36,367 nt of DNA from an uncultured Clostridia bacterium (GTDB lineage Bacteria; Bacillota; Clostridia; Christensenellales; Borkfalkiaceae). The stretch spans positions 1-36,367 of the forward strand of contig CANRGR010000008.1 in NCBI GenBank assembly GCA_947630245.1, written 5' to 3'. A model generated the notes under the pieces. The model was not told the DNA's origin, made no database searches, and was given only the letters and a program-made list of their open reading frames with translations. Both the position numbers and the translations under genes were made by a program. Each line of letters begins with the position of its first letter. Positions within the stretch are counted from its first letter, which is position 1. Shown here piece after piece: positions 6,838-13,838 of this stretch.

Positions 6838-8034
6838 ATGAAAATTCTTGTGGTCAACGCCGGAAGCTCGTCGCTGAAATACCAGCTCTTCGACATGGAT
6901 ACGGGATCCGTGCTTGCGAAGGGCAACTGCGAGCGCATCGGCATCGACGGAATGATCACCCATAAGTGTCCCGGGCGGGAGGACTTCCATGCAACGCCTG
7001 CCTTCCCGGATCACAGGGCGGCGATCGGATATGTGCTCGGACTGCTCACCGATCCCGAACGCGGCGTCATTGCGGACGTCGGGGAGATCGCGGCGGTCGG
7101 ACACCGCTTTGCCCACGGCGGGGAGAAGCTCAAAGCGTCCACCGTCCTCGGCGAGAAGGAGATCGCCTATCTCGAAAGCATTGTGGGGATCAACCCGCTG
7201 CACGGTCCGCCTGCGATCAGCGGGCTCAAAGCGTGCAGGGAAGTGATGCCGGATATCCCGCATGTCGGCGTGTTCGACACGTCGTACTACTCGGGGTTGG
7301 AGGAATACGCCTATCTCTATCCCATTCCCTACGAGCTGTACGAGAAATACCGCGTGAGAAAATACGGCTTCCACGGGACGTCCCACAGATACGTTGCGGG
7401 AAGAGCGGCGGAACTGCTCGGGAATCCCGGCGCGAAGATCATCACCTGCCATCTCGGGAACGGTTCGTCCATCACGGCGACGGTGAACGGCAGGGCGGTG
7501 GATACGTCGATGGGCTTCACCCCGCAGGACGGCGTGCCGATGGGGACGAGGAGCGGCGCGGTCGACCCGACCGTCGTCACCTACCTCATGAAGGAGGAAC
7601 ATCTGACGGCGGAGGAGACCGAAAAACTCCTCAATTCGAAATCGGGACTTTTGGGGATTTCGGGCGTTTCGAGCGACTGCCGCGACATCCGCGAAGCCGC
7701 CGCCGCGGGAAACCGCCGCGCACAGCTTGCGATGAAGATGCTCGTGCAAAGCGTGAAGAAGATCATCGGATCCTTCTATGCCGTCATGGACGGCGCGGAC
7801 GCGCTCGTGTTCACGGCGGGAATCGGCGAGAACGACAGGGAGCTGCGCTCCGAAGTCTGCTCGGGGCTCTCCGCACTCGGCATCGAAATCGACGAAACGG
7901 TCAATGCGACCTGCCCGCGCGGCGCGGTCGCGGAACTCACCCGGAAGGGGGCGCGCGTCAGAACGTTCGTCATTCCCACCAATGAGGAATACATGATCGC
8001 GCTCGACACCCAATCGCTTTCCAAGTCAAAATAA
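6838..8034 (+). CDS. ackA: Acetate/propionate kinase
   Basis: 398 aa, ASKHA kinase: converts propionyl-phosphate (or acetyl-phosphate) and ADP to the acid and ATP. The start at 6838 gives the canonical MKILVVNAGSSSLKYQLFD; GGAG lies 7 nt upstream. Other hallmarks: GHRFAHGG, KYGFHGTSHRYV, CHLGNGSSITA, DTSMGFTPQDGVPMGTRSG, and the C-terminal FTAGIGEND. It is the first gene of the microcompartment operon and is the substrate-level phosphorylation step after PduL. There is no amphipathic targeting helix at either end, consistent with a cytosolic location, as expected since ADP and ATP are outside the shell. Acetate versus propionate preference cannot be read from the sequence. Confidence 0.95.
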   Translation: MKILVVNAGSSSLKYQLFDMDTGSVLAKGNCERIGIDGMITHKCPGREDFHATPAFPDHRAAIGYVLGLLTDPERGVIADVGEIAAVGHRFAHGGEKLKASTVLGEKEIAYLESIVGINPLHGPPAISGLKACREVMPDIPHVGVFDTSYYSGLEEYAYLYPIPYELYEKYRVRKYGFHGTSHRYVAGRAAELLGNPGAKIITCHLGNGSSITATVNGRAVDTSMGFTPQDGVPMGTRSGAVDPTVVTYLMKEEHLTAEETEKLLNSKSGLLGISGVSSDCRDIREAAAAGNRRAQLAMKMLVQSVKKIIGSFYAVMDGADALVFTAGIGENDRELRSEVCSGLSALGIEIDETVNATCPRGAVAELTRKGARVRTFVIPTNEEYMIALDTQSLSKSK

Positions 8035-8066
8035 ATCATCGAAAATAGAAAAAAGGAAGAAACAAC

Positions 8067-8816
8067 ATGAAATCTCCGTTTGAAATCAAAAAAGAAATCT
8101 GCGAAGTCGGTCACAAACTCTACGCGAAGAATTTCGTTGCGGCAAACGACGGCAACATCTCCGTGAAGATCAACGACAACGAGTTCTATTGCACGCCCAC
8201 GGGCGTGTCGAAGGGCTCGCTCACCCCGGATATGATCATCAAGGTCGACCGGGATGGGAACAAGATCGAGGGCAAGCTCAATCCCTCCTCCGAAATCAAG
8301 ATGCACATGCGCGTCTACCGCGACCGTCCCGACGTCAACGCGGTCGTCCATGCGCATCCGCCCGTTGCGACGGCGTTTACGGTTGCGGACATCAATCTCG
8401 ACCAGTACATTCTGCCCGAGGCGGTTCTCACGATCGGCGAAGTGCCCACCTGCGACTACGGCACGCCTTCGACGATGGAGATTCCCGATTCCCTCGAACC
8501 CTACATCCAGACGCACGACGCATTCCTGCTCCGCAACCACGGCGCGCTGACGGTCGGCTGCGACCTGACAAAGGCGTTCTTCATCATGGAAGAAGTGGAA
8601 TTCAACGCGATCATCTGCAAGCACGCGATGGAGCTCGGCGCGGTGCACGAGATTCCCAACAGCCAGCTCAAAAAACTCATGGAACTGCGCGAAAAACTGC
8701 ATCTTACGGGGCGTCATCCCGGACTCGAAATTGAGGAAGAACATCCCGCACAGCCCACGCAGGAAGCGCTCGTCGAGGCGATCACAAAGAGAGTTCTTGC
8801 CGCGCTCGGCAAGTGA
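8067..8816 (+). CDS. Class II aldolase (L-rhamnulose/L-fuculose-phosphate type) with encapsulation peptide
   Basis: 249 aa, aldolase class II/adducin family: Zn-dependent cleavage of a 1-phospho-ketose to DHAP and L-lactaldehyde. Family features are NDGNISVKI, TPTGVSKG, the catalytic-Glu region NPSSEIKMH, the Zn-site VVHAHPPVAT and LLRNHGALTVG. After the catalytic domain comes a linker and a C-terminal amphipathic helix (EALVEAITKRVLAALGK) that closely matches microcompartment encapsulation peptides. This is known for the GRM5-type loci that break down fucose and rhamnose. With rhaBA immediately upstream, rhamnulose-1-phosphate is the most likely substrate; the family resembles FucA more than RhaD, so both may be used. 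Confidence 0.92.
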   Translation: MKSPFEIKKEICEVGHKLYAKNFVAANDGNISVKINDNEFYCTPTGVSKGSLTPDMIIKVDRDGNKIEGKLNPSSEIKMHMRVYRDRPDVNAVVHAHPPVATAFTVADINLDQYILPEAVLTIGEVPTCDYGTPSTMEIPDSLEPYIQTHDAFLLRNHGALTVGCDLTKAFFIMEEVEFNAIICKHAMELGAVHEIPNSQLKKLMELREKLHLTGRHPGLEIEEEHPAQPTQEALVEAITKRVLAALGK

Positions 8817-8840
8817 GAACGGAACGGAAAGGAGGATACG

Positions 8841-10292
8841 ATGGCAATTAACTGGACGGACGCGCAGATCGAGGAAGTGGTGGCAACGGTCATCAAGAGC
8901 CTCGGCGCCGCCTCCGAGACCGGAAGCTGGGACGCCACGCAGTACCACGGCAGAAAGCTCATCGGTATTTTCGAGGACATGAACGACGCGATCGACGCGG
9001 CAACGGCGGGCTACAAGGCAATCCGCGCGATGTCGCTCGAAGAGCGGGAAAAAGTGATCGGCGCAATCCGCGATCTCTGCCGCAAGGAAGCGGCGGCAAT
9101 GGCGGAACTCGGCGTTGCCGAGACCAAGATGGGGCGCGTCGAGCACAAGACGGCAAAGCACATTCTTGTGGCGGATAAGACGCCCGGCACGGCGGACATC
9201 GTCGCGCAGGTCAAGACGGGGGACTACGGTCTCACGCTCACCGAAATGGCTCCCTTCGGGGTCGTGGGCAGCATCACGCCGAGCACGAACCCCTCGGAGA
9301 CCGTCCTCTGCAACAGCATCGGCATGGTTGCGGCGGGCAACGGCGTCGTGTTCAATCCCCACCCGAACGCGATTGCAACTTCCAACTATGCGGTGGACCT
9401 TGTCAACCGCGCCAGCGCTTCGGCGGGCGGACCGAAGGTGCTCGTCGCCTCTGTGGTGAAGCCCACGCTCGACACGGCGCAGATCATGTATCAGCATCCC
9501 GCGATCCGTCTCCTCGTCTGTACGGGCGGTCCCGGCGTGGTGAAGAGCGTGCTTTCGAGCGGCAAAAAGGCGATCGGCGCGGGCGCGGGGAACCCTCCCG
9601 TCATCGTCGACGACACGGCGGACGTGAGAAAGGCGGGCAAGGACATCATCGACGGTTGCAGTTTCGACAACAACCTGCCCTGCATTGCGGAGAAGGAAGT
9701 GTTTGCGTTCCGCAACATCGCGGACGAACTCATCGACTCCATGCTCCACAGCGGCGCGTACATGATTACGCACGAACAGGCGGACGCGCTGGCGAAGATC
9801 GTGCTTGTGGAATCCAAAAATCCCAAGACGGGAATCGTCAAAAAGATCGTCAGCCGCGAATGCGTCGGCAGAGACGCAAAGGTGCTCCTTGCGAAGATCG
9901 GCGTGACCGTCGGCGACGAGGTGCGCTGCATTATCTGCGAGACGGAATTTGAGCATCCCTTCGTGCAGAACGAGCTCATGATGCCGATTCTTCCCATCGT
10001 GCGGGTGAACGACATCGACGAGGCGATCGACCTTGCGGTCAAAGCGGAACACGGGTGCCGCCACACCGCGCACATGCACTCCAAGAACATCGACCATCTC
10101 ACGCGCTTTGCGCGGGCGGTCGAGACGACGATCTTCGTCAAGAACGCGCCCTCCTATGCGGGGATCGGGTTCGGCGGCGAGGGACATACGACGTTCACGA
10201 TCGCAGGTCCCACGGGCGAAGGACTGACGAGCGCGCGCAGCTTTACGAGATACCGCAGATGCGTGATGTCGGACAGCTTCCGCATTATATAA
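8841..10292 (+). CDS. pduP: CoA-acylating propionaldehyde dehydrogenase (PduP-like)
   Basis: 483 aa: oxidises propionaldehyde with CoA and NAD+ to propionyl-CoA inside the microcompartment. The ALDH fold is evident: SITPSTNPSETV, FNPHPNA, cofactor-loop region LLVCTGGPGVVKS, GAGNPPVIVDDTAD, and the catalytic Cys281 in NNLPCIAEKEV. The C-terminus carries TFTIAGPTGEG and SFTRYRRCV typical of PduP/EutE. The N-terminal 20 residues (TDAQIEEVVATVIKSLG) form an amphipathic helix, an encapsulation peptide, separated from the domain by a short linker. A strong SD (AAGGAGG) precedes it. Confidence 0.95.
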   Translation: MAINWTDAQIEEVVATVIKSLGAASETGSWDATQYHGRKLIGIFEDMNDAIDAATAGYKAIRAMSLEEREKVIGAIRDLCRKEAAAMAELGVAETKMGRVEHKTAKHILVADKTPGTADIVAQVKTGDYGLTLTEMAPFGVVGSITPSTNPSETVLCNSIGMVAAGNGVVFNPHPNAIATSNYAVDLVNRASASAGGPKVLVASVVKPTLDTAQIMYQHPAIRLLVCTGGPGVVKSVLSSGKKAIGAGAGNPPVIVDDTADVRKAGKDIIDGCSFDNNLPCIAEKEVFAFRNIADELIDSMLHSGAYMITHEQADALAKIVLVESKNPKTGIVKKIVSRECVGRDAKVLLAKIGVTVGDEVRCIICETEFEHPFVQNELMMPILPIVRVNDIDEAIDLAVKAEHGCRHTAHMHSKNIDHLTRFARAVETTIFVKNAPSYAGIGFGGEGHTTFTIAGPTGEGLTSARSFTRYRRCVMSDSFRII

Positions 10293-10311
10293 GAAAGGAA
10301 AGGAGGAATCT

Positions 10312-11505
10312 ATGGATATTTCGGCTTCTCAGGTGGAAAACATCGTCAGAAAAATCCTCGGCGAGATGGGAACGGGCGCGAAGAGCACGGACATTCCCAA
10401 GACGGCGAAGGTCGCGATGCTGACCGCCCCCAAGCATATCGAAGTCAAGGAATTCGAAATTCCCGCGCTTCGGGACGACGATATTCTCGTCAGAGTAGAA
10501 GGCTGCGGCGTCTGCGGAACCGACGTGCACGAATGGAAGGGCGATCCCTTCGGGATCATCCCCGTCACGCTCGGACACGAGGGCACGGGCGAGATCATCT
10601 ATCTCGGCAAGAACATCAAGACGGACACGGCGGGCAATCCCATTAAAGTTGGGGATAAGCTCGTCACCAGCGTCATCAGCTGCGGCGAGTGCTACATCTG
10701 CCGCAACCATCCCGCGAACACGAATCTCTGCGACAAACAGGGCGTGTTCGGGCTCATTCCCCACAGCGACGCACAGCCGCTCACGGGTTGGTTCTCCACC
10801 CATCTTCTCATCCGCGGGAAGGGAGCGACTTACTTCGTCGTCAACGATCTCGACCTTCAAGAGAGAATGCTCCTCGAACTTGCGTGCGTGTGCGTGCATG
10901 CGTTGAAGCGCGCGAACGGGACGGGATTGCTGAATTTCAACTCCAAAGTGCTCGTGCAGGGGCTCGGTCCCGTCGGGCTCGTCATGATCAGCGTGCTCCG
11001 CGCGGCGGGCATCAACCACATCATCGCGATCGACGGAACGCCCAAGCGGCTCGAAATGGCAAAGAAACTCGGCGTCAAGACCGTGATCAACTTCCGCGAA
11101 GTGACGACGCTCGAAGAGCGCGTGAAGCTCGTCAAGAGCGTGGCGAACGGCGTCGGAGCGGACTTTGCGTTCCAGTGCACGGGCGCGCCCGCTGCCGCCA
11201 AAGACATCTATGAGTACATCCGCCGCGGCGGCGGTCTCTGCGAGATGGGCTTCTTCGTCAACAACGGAGAGTACAACGTCAATCCCCATTTCGCAATGTG
11301 CAACAAGGAGATCAATCTCGTCGGCTCGTGGGACTATTCCGCGGACGACTATCCAACGACGATGGCGTTCCTCCGTCAGGCGCGCGAGATGAACATTCCC
11401 ATCAAGGATCTCATCACGCACACCTTCCCGCTCGACAAACTCAACGAGGCGATGGAAGTCAACGTGGCGCAGGCGGGGATCAAGATCTGCTACGTCGCGC
11501 AGTAA
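10312..11505 (+). CDS. Zn-dependent medium-chain alcohol dehydrogenase with encapsulation peptide
   Basis: 397 aa MDR-family dehydrogenase. Residues 1-19 (ISASQVENIVRKILGEM) form an N-terminal targeting helix like those on PduP and PduL. The catalytic zinc motif GCGVCGTDVHEW (Cys68) and GHEGTGEI follow; the structural zinc loop is CGECYICRNHPANTNLC. The Rossmann region is VQGLGPVGLVMISVL. The expected role is to regenerate NAD+ by reducing propionaldehyde to propanol. No fucO-type lactaldehyde reductase is present in the window, so this enzyme may also reduce lactaldehyde to 1,2-propanediol (inference). In B12-dependent pdu operons the corresponding PduQ is an iron-type ADH; the zinc MDR type is found in several glycyl-radical loci. 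Confidence 0.92.
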   Translation: MDISASQVENIVRKILGEMGTGAKSTDIPKTAKVAMLTAPKHIEVKEFEIPALRDDDILVRVEGCGVCGTDVHEWKGDPFGIIPVTLGHEGTGEIIYLGKNIKTDTAGNPIKVGDKLVTSVISCGECYICRNHPANTNLCDKQGVFGLIPHSDAQPLTGWFSTHLLIRGKGATYFVVNDLDLQERMLLELACVCVHALKRANGTGLLNFNSKVLVQGLGPVGLVMISVLRAAGINHIIAIDGTPKRLEMAKKLGVKTVINFREVTTLEERVKLVKSVANGVGADFAFQCTGAPAAAKDIYEYIRRGGGLCEMGFFVNNGEYNVNPHFAMCNKEINLVGSWDYSADDYPTTMAFLRQAREMNIPIKDLITHTFPLDKLNEAMEVNVAQAGIKICYVAQ

Positions 11506-11539
11506 AGGAAACGGCGAAAGACGCCCGTAAGGAGAAAAC

Positions 11540-11875
11540 ATGGCGCTTGGCATGATAGAAGTTTTCGGATTCGCGACGGCGATCGTCGTGGCGGATGCGA
11601 TGGTCAAGGCGGCGGACGTCGAGCTCGTTGCGATTGATAAAAACAAACCCGCGGCGGGGGACGCGGCAAGAGTGCCCCTCGTCATGGTGGTGAAGGTGGA
11701 AGGGTCGGCGGCGGCAGTGGAAGCGTCGATCGCGGCGGGGAAAGCCGAAGCCGAAAAACGGGAGCTCTACATCACCCACAAGGTGATCGCAAGGCAGAGC
11801 GAGGACATCGAGTGGTTTGCCCATCTCAACGCCCTCGGAAGAGACAAACTCAGAAATAATGAAAATCAAAAATAA
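11540..11875 (+). CDS. BMC-H shell protein with extended pore loop
   Basis: 111 aa, one BMC domain: [30 protein letters not shown] is the usual first half of the fold, and [20 protein letters not shown] the second. It differs from the other shell proteins in the pore-facing loop: the short KIGSG turn of PduA is replaced by a long [16 protein letters not shown] loop. The C-terminus extends past the domain ([17 protein letters not shown]). Hexamer-forming proteins line shell facets and their loop sets pore size and charge. The first of four consecutive BMC-H genes; SD AAGGAG. Confidence 0.93.
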   Translation: MALGMIEVFGFATAIVVADAMVKAADVELVAIDKNKPAAGDAARVPLVMVVKVEGSAAAVEASIAAGKAEAEKRELYITHKVIARQSEDIEWFAHLNALGRDKLRNNENQK

Positions 11876-11892
11876 TTAAGGAGATTAAAATT

Positions 11893-12168
11893 ATGTTGGA
11901 AGCATTGGGTATGGTTGAGACCAGAGGTCTCGTGGCGGCGATCGAAGCGGCAGATGCGATGGTCAAGGCGGCGAACGTCGTTTTGATCGGCAGCGAGAAG
12001 ATCGGCAGCGGGCTCGTGAGCGTCATGGTGCGCGGCGATGTCGGCGCGGTGAAAGCGGCGGTCGAAGCGGGCGGCGCGGCAGCGACGGCGCTCGGCGAAG
12101 TCGTGGCGACGCACGTCATTCCCCGTCCTCATTCCGACGTCGAAAAACTTCTTCCCACGATCAAGTAA
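11893..12168 (+). CDS. pduA: BMC-H shell protein, PduA-like (copy 1)
   Basis: 91 aa single BMC-domain hexamer protein. The core [20 protein letters not shown], the pore loop SEKIGSGLV and the tail [16 protein letters not shown] are nearly those of PduA/PduJ, whose small polar pore admits 1,2-propanediol and retains aldehyde. Start at 11893 (AAGGAG about 9 nt upstream); the paralogue at 12521 lacks the extra Leu2. It differs from that paralogue at four positions over 90 residues. Confidence 0.96.
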   Translation: MLEALGMVETRGLVAAIEAADAMVKAANVVLIGSEKIGSGLVSVMVRGDVGAVKAAVEAGGAAATALGEVVATHVIPRPHSDVEKLLPTIK

Positions 12169-12185
12169 TTTTCGCGCGAGGGTTT

Positions 12186-12458
12186 ATGAACGCAATCGCA
12201 TTACTGGAAGTGCAAGCTATGGTTGCCGCAATCACCGGGCTTGACGCGATGGTAAAGGCGGCGGACGTGAAGCTGATCCACGTCGAAAAGCGCCTCGGCG
12301 GCAGACTTGTCACGGTCGTCGTCGAAGGCGAGGTTTCGGCTGTGACGGCGGCGGTTCAGGCCGGTGCCGCCGCCGCGGCAAAGGTAGGCAAGGTCAAATC
12401 GTGCGAGGTGATTGCGCGCCCGCACCCCGACGTCATGAGATTTCTGACGACGGGCTGA
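12186..12458 (+). CDS. BMC-H shell protein, divergent pore
   Basis: 90 aa single BMC domain ([28 protein letters not shown]). The pore region reads VEKRLGGRLVTVVVEG instead of KIGSGLV, and the C-terminal segment is SCEVIARPHPDVMRFLTTG. It is inserted between the two almost identical PduA-like copies. The SD is weak (GAGGG, 4 nt from the ATG), suggesting a lower dose than its neighbours. The distinct pore may pass another substrate or cofactor; this is inference from the loop only. Confidence 0.94.
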   Translation: MNAIALLEVQAMVAAITGLDAMVKAADVKLIHVEKRLGGRLVTVVVEGEVSAVTAAVQAGAAAAAKVGKVKSCEVIARPHPDVMRFLTTG

Positions 12459-12467
12459 CGGATTCAG

Positions 12468-12483
12468 CGGAGCGGTCGCTCCG
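12468..12483 (+). other. Small intercistronic palindrome
   Basis: CGGAGCG-GT-CGCTCCG, a compact hairpin in the 62-nt gap between the third and fourth BMC-H genes. No T-run follows. It may stabilise or process the mRNA of the highly expressed fourth gene. Confidence 0.4.
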
Positions 12484-12520
12484 ATGACGAAATAAGAAAA
12501 TAATACAGGAGGAACATGTC

Positions 12521-12793
12521 ATGGAAGCATTGGGTATGGTTGAGACCAGAGGTCTCGTCGCGGCGATTGAGGCGGCGGATGCAATGGTCAAGGCGGCGAA
12601 TGTCATTCTGATCGGCAGCGAGAAGATCGGCAGCGGACTCGTGAGCGTCATGGTGCGCGGCGATGTCGGCGCGGTGAAAGCGGCAGTCGAGGCAGGCGGC
12701 AGAGCAGCGACCGCGCTCGGCGAAGTCATTGCGACGCACGTCATTCCCCGTCCTCACGCAGACGTTGAAAAACTTCTTCCCACGATCAAGTAA
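12521..12793 (+). CDS. pduA: BMC-H shell protein, PduA-like (copy 2)
   Basis: 90 aa, a near-duplicate of the 11893 gene: same [20 protein letters not shown] core and KIGSG pore loop. Differences are Val to Ile twice, Ala to Arg in [10 protein letters not shown], and Ser to Ala before DVEKLLP. A strong AGGAGG SD lies 8 nt upstream. Duplicated major facet proteins (like PduA/PduJ) are normal for microcompartments; here the nucleotide similarity is high enough to suggest recent duplication or gene conversion. Confidence 0.96.
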   Translation: MEALGMVETRGLVAAIEAADAMVKAANVILIGSEKIGSGLVSVMVRGDVGAVKAAVEAGGRAATALGEVIATHVIPRPHADVEKLLPTIK

Positions 12794-12819
12794 GAGGACA
12801 GGATCCGTCGGGAAACAAT

Positions 12820-12849
12820 CGCGGTGCCCGAGCGTTTTCGGGTACCGCG
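12820..12849 (+). other. Intra-operon stem-loop between shell genes and pduL
   Basis: Stem CGCGGTGCCCGA / TCGGGTACCGCG (12 bp, one G-U pair), 6-nt loop, followed by GAGGTTTTT. It looks like a leaky terminator or RNA processing site and falls in the 99-nt gap after the abundant BMC-H genes, where reduced downstream expression would suit stoichiometry. Confidence 0.6.
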
Positions 12850-12892
12850 GAGGTTTTTCGCGGCAAATTTATCGAAAAAAAGGACGAAAAAT

Positions 12893-13546
12893 ATGGAAAT
12901 CACAAGTGCACAGATCACGGAAATCGTCAAGAAAGTGCTTGCGGGCATGGAGGACGGCGCAGGTTGCGAGGACAATCTCGTCCCCGTCGGCGTCTCCAAC
13001 CGCCATATCCATCTGAACAAGGCGGATCTTGCGACGCTCTTCGGAGAGGGTTACGAACTCACGCCCCTCAAAGATCTGTCGCAGCCCGGGCAATACGCCT
13101 GCAAGGAACTTCTGACTCTGATCGGTCCCTCCCTGCGTCCCATTGAGAACGTGCGCGTGCTCGGTCCGGTGAGAAGCAAATCTCAGGTGGAGATCTCGGC
13201 GACCGATTCCTATGTGCTCAAAGTGAAACCGCCCGTGCGCGAATCGGGCAATATCGCGGATTCCGCGGGGATCACAATCGTCGGTCCACGGGGAGTCGTC
13301 ACTCTGAAAGAGGGATGTATCATTGCAAACAGGCACATCCACATGTCGCCTGCGGACGCCGCGCGGTTCGGCGTGAAGGACGGGGACACGGTCACGGTGG
13401 ATGTCGACGGAAAGCGGCGCACGCGCTGGTACGACGTGCAGATCCGCGTCAGTCCCGACTTCCGTCTTGAAATGCATGTCGATACCGACGACGCGAACGC
13501 GGCGGGGATCGGCAACGGCTTCAAAGTGAGGGTCGTGAAGGAGTAA
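12893..13546 (+). CDS. pduL: Phosphate propanoyltransferase PduL
   Basis: 217 aa from the ATG at 12893 (AAGGA SD); the track's 12824 start would run through the stem-loop. It transfers the propionyl group from CoA to phosphate, recycling CoA inside the shell. Two beta-barrel halves each carry the zinc-binding signature: VGVSNRHIHLNKADL and IIANRHIHMSPADA. Residues 1-18 (ITSAQITEIVKKVLAGM) form an encapsulation peptide joined by an acidic linker. It works between PduP (propionyl-CoA) and AckA (propionyl-phosphate). Confidence 0.95.
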   Translation: MEITSAQITEIVKKVLAGMEDGAGCEDNLVPVGVSNRHIHLNKADLATLFGEGYELTPLKDLSQPGQYACKELLTLIGPSLRPIENVRVLGPVRSKSQVEISATDSYVLKVKPPVRESGNIADSAGITIVGPRGVVTLKEGCIIANRHIHMSPADAARFGVKDGDTVTVDVDGKRRTRWYDVQIRVSPDFRLEMHVDTDDANAAGIGNGFKVRVVKE

Positions 13547-13549
13547 GCG

Positions 13550-13798
13550 ATGCTGAGAGGAATCATCAGAGGAAACATCGTCTCTACGAGGAAGCAGGAA
13601 TCGCTTGTGGGCGCGAAGTTCATGGAAGTGGAAATCATGGAAAACGGCGAATTGACGGGGAAATACATCATCGCCATCGACAGCGTCGGCGCGGGCATCG
13701 GCGAAACGGTGCTCATCACCGTGGGGAGCCCCGCGCGCCTCGCACTGCACAACAGGGATGTTCCCACGGACGCGGTCATCGTGGGTATTGTGGATTGA
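13550..13798 (+). CDS. eutN: BMC-P vertex pentamer protein (EutN/CcmL family)
   Basis: 82 aa, the usual length for the family. Features are the N-terminal RGNIVSTRKQESLVGAKFMEVE, the VGAGIGETVLITVGSPARLAL core, and VPTDAVIVGIVD at the end. Pentamers close the twelve vertices of the shell. It is the only BMC-P gene in the window, so it must supply all vertices unless others lie elsewhere. AAGGAG inside the end of pduL serves as SD; three bases separate the two genes. Confidence 0.95.
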   Translation: MLRGIIRGNIVSTRKQESLVGAKFMEVEIMENGELTGKYIIAIDSVGAGIGETVLITVGSPARLALHNRDVPTDAVIVGIVD

Positions 13799-13838
13799 GG
13801 AAGGACCGCATACCGGACGCCGCTTGGAGCGTTAATTT

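Larger units (their letters stand above)
11896..12793 (+). repeat. Direct gene duplication (two 270-bp copies flanking one gene)
   Basis: Positions 11896-12168 and 12521-12793 align without gaps, with roughly 20-25 mismatches by hand count, and are identical over the first ~36 nt and the last ~27 nt. The copies are in the same orientation around the 12186 gene, so recombination between them would delete that gene. Confidence 0.85.

Noticed and set aside
6640-6840. Cobalamin riboswitch before the microcompartment operon
   Set aside because: The leader is about 70 nt, too short, without a B12-box, and the dehydratase is B12-independent.
7776-10187. 803-aa minus-strand ORF
   Set aside because: Antisense shadow of ackA, aldolase and pduP in GC-rich DNA; Arg/Asp/His-rich composition and no family match.
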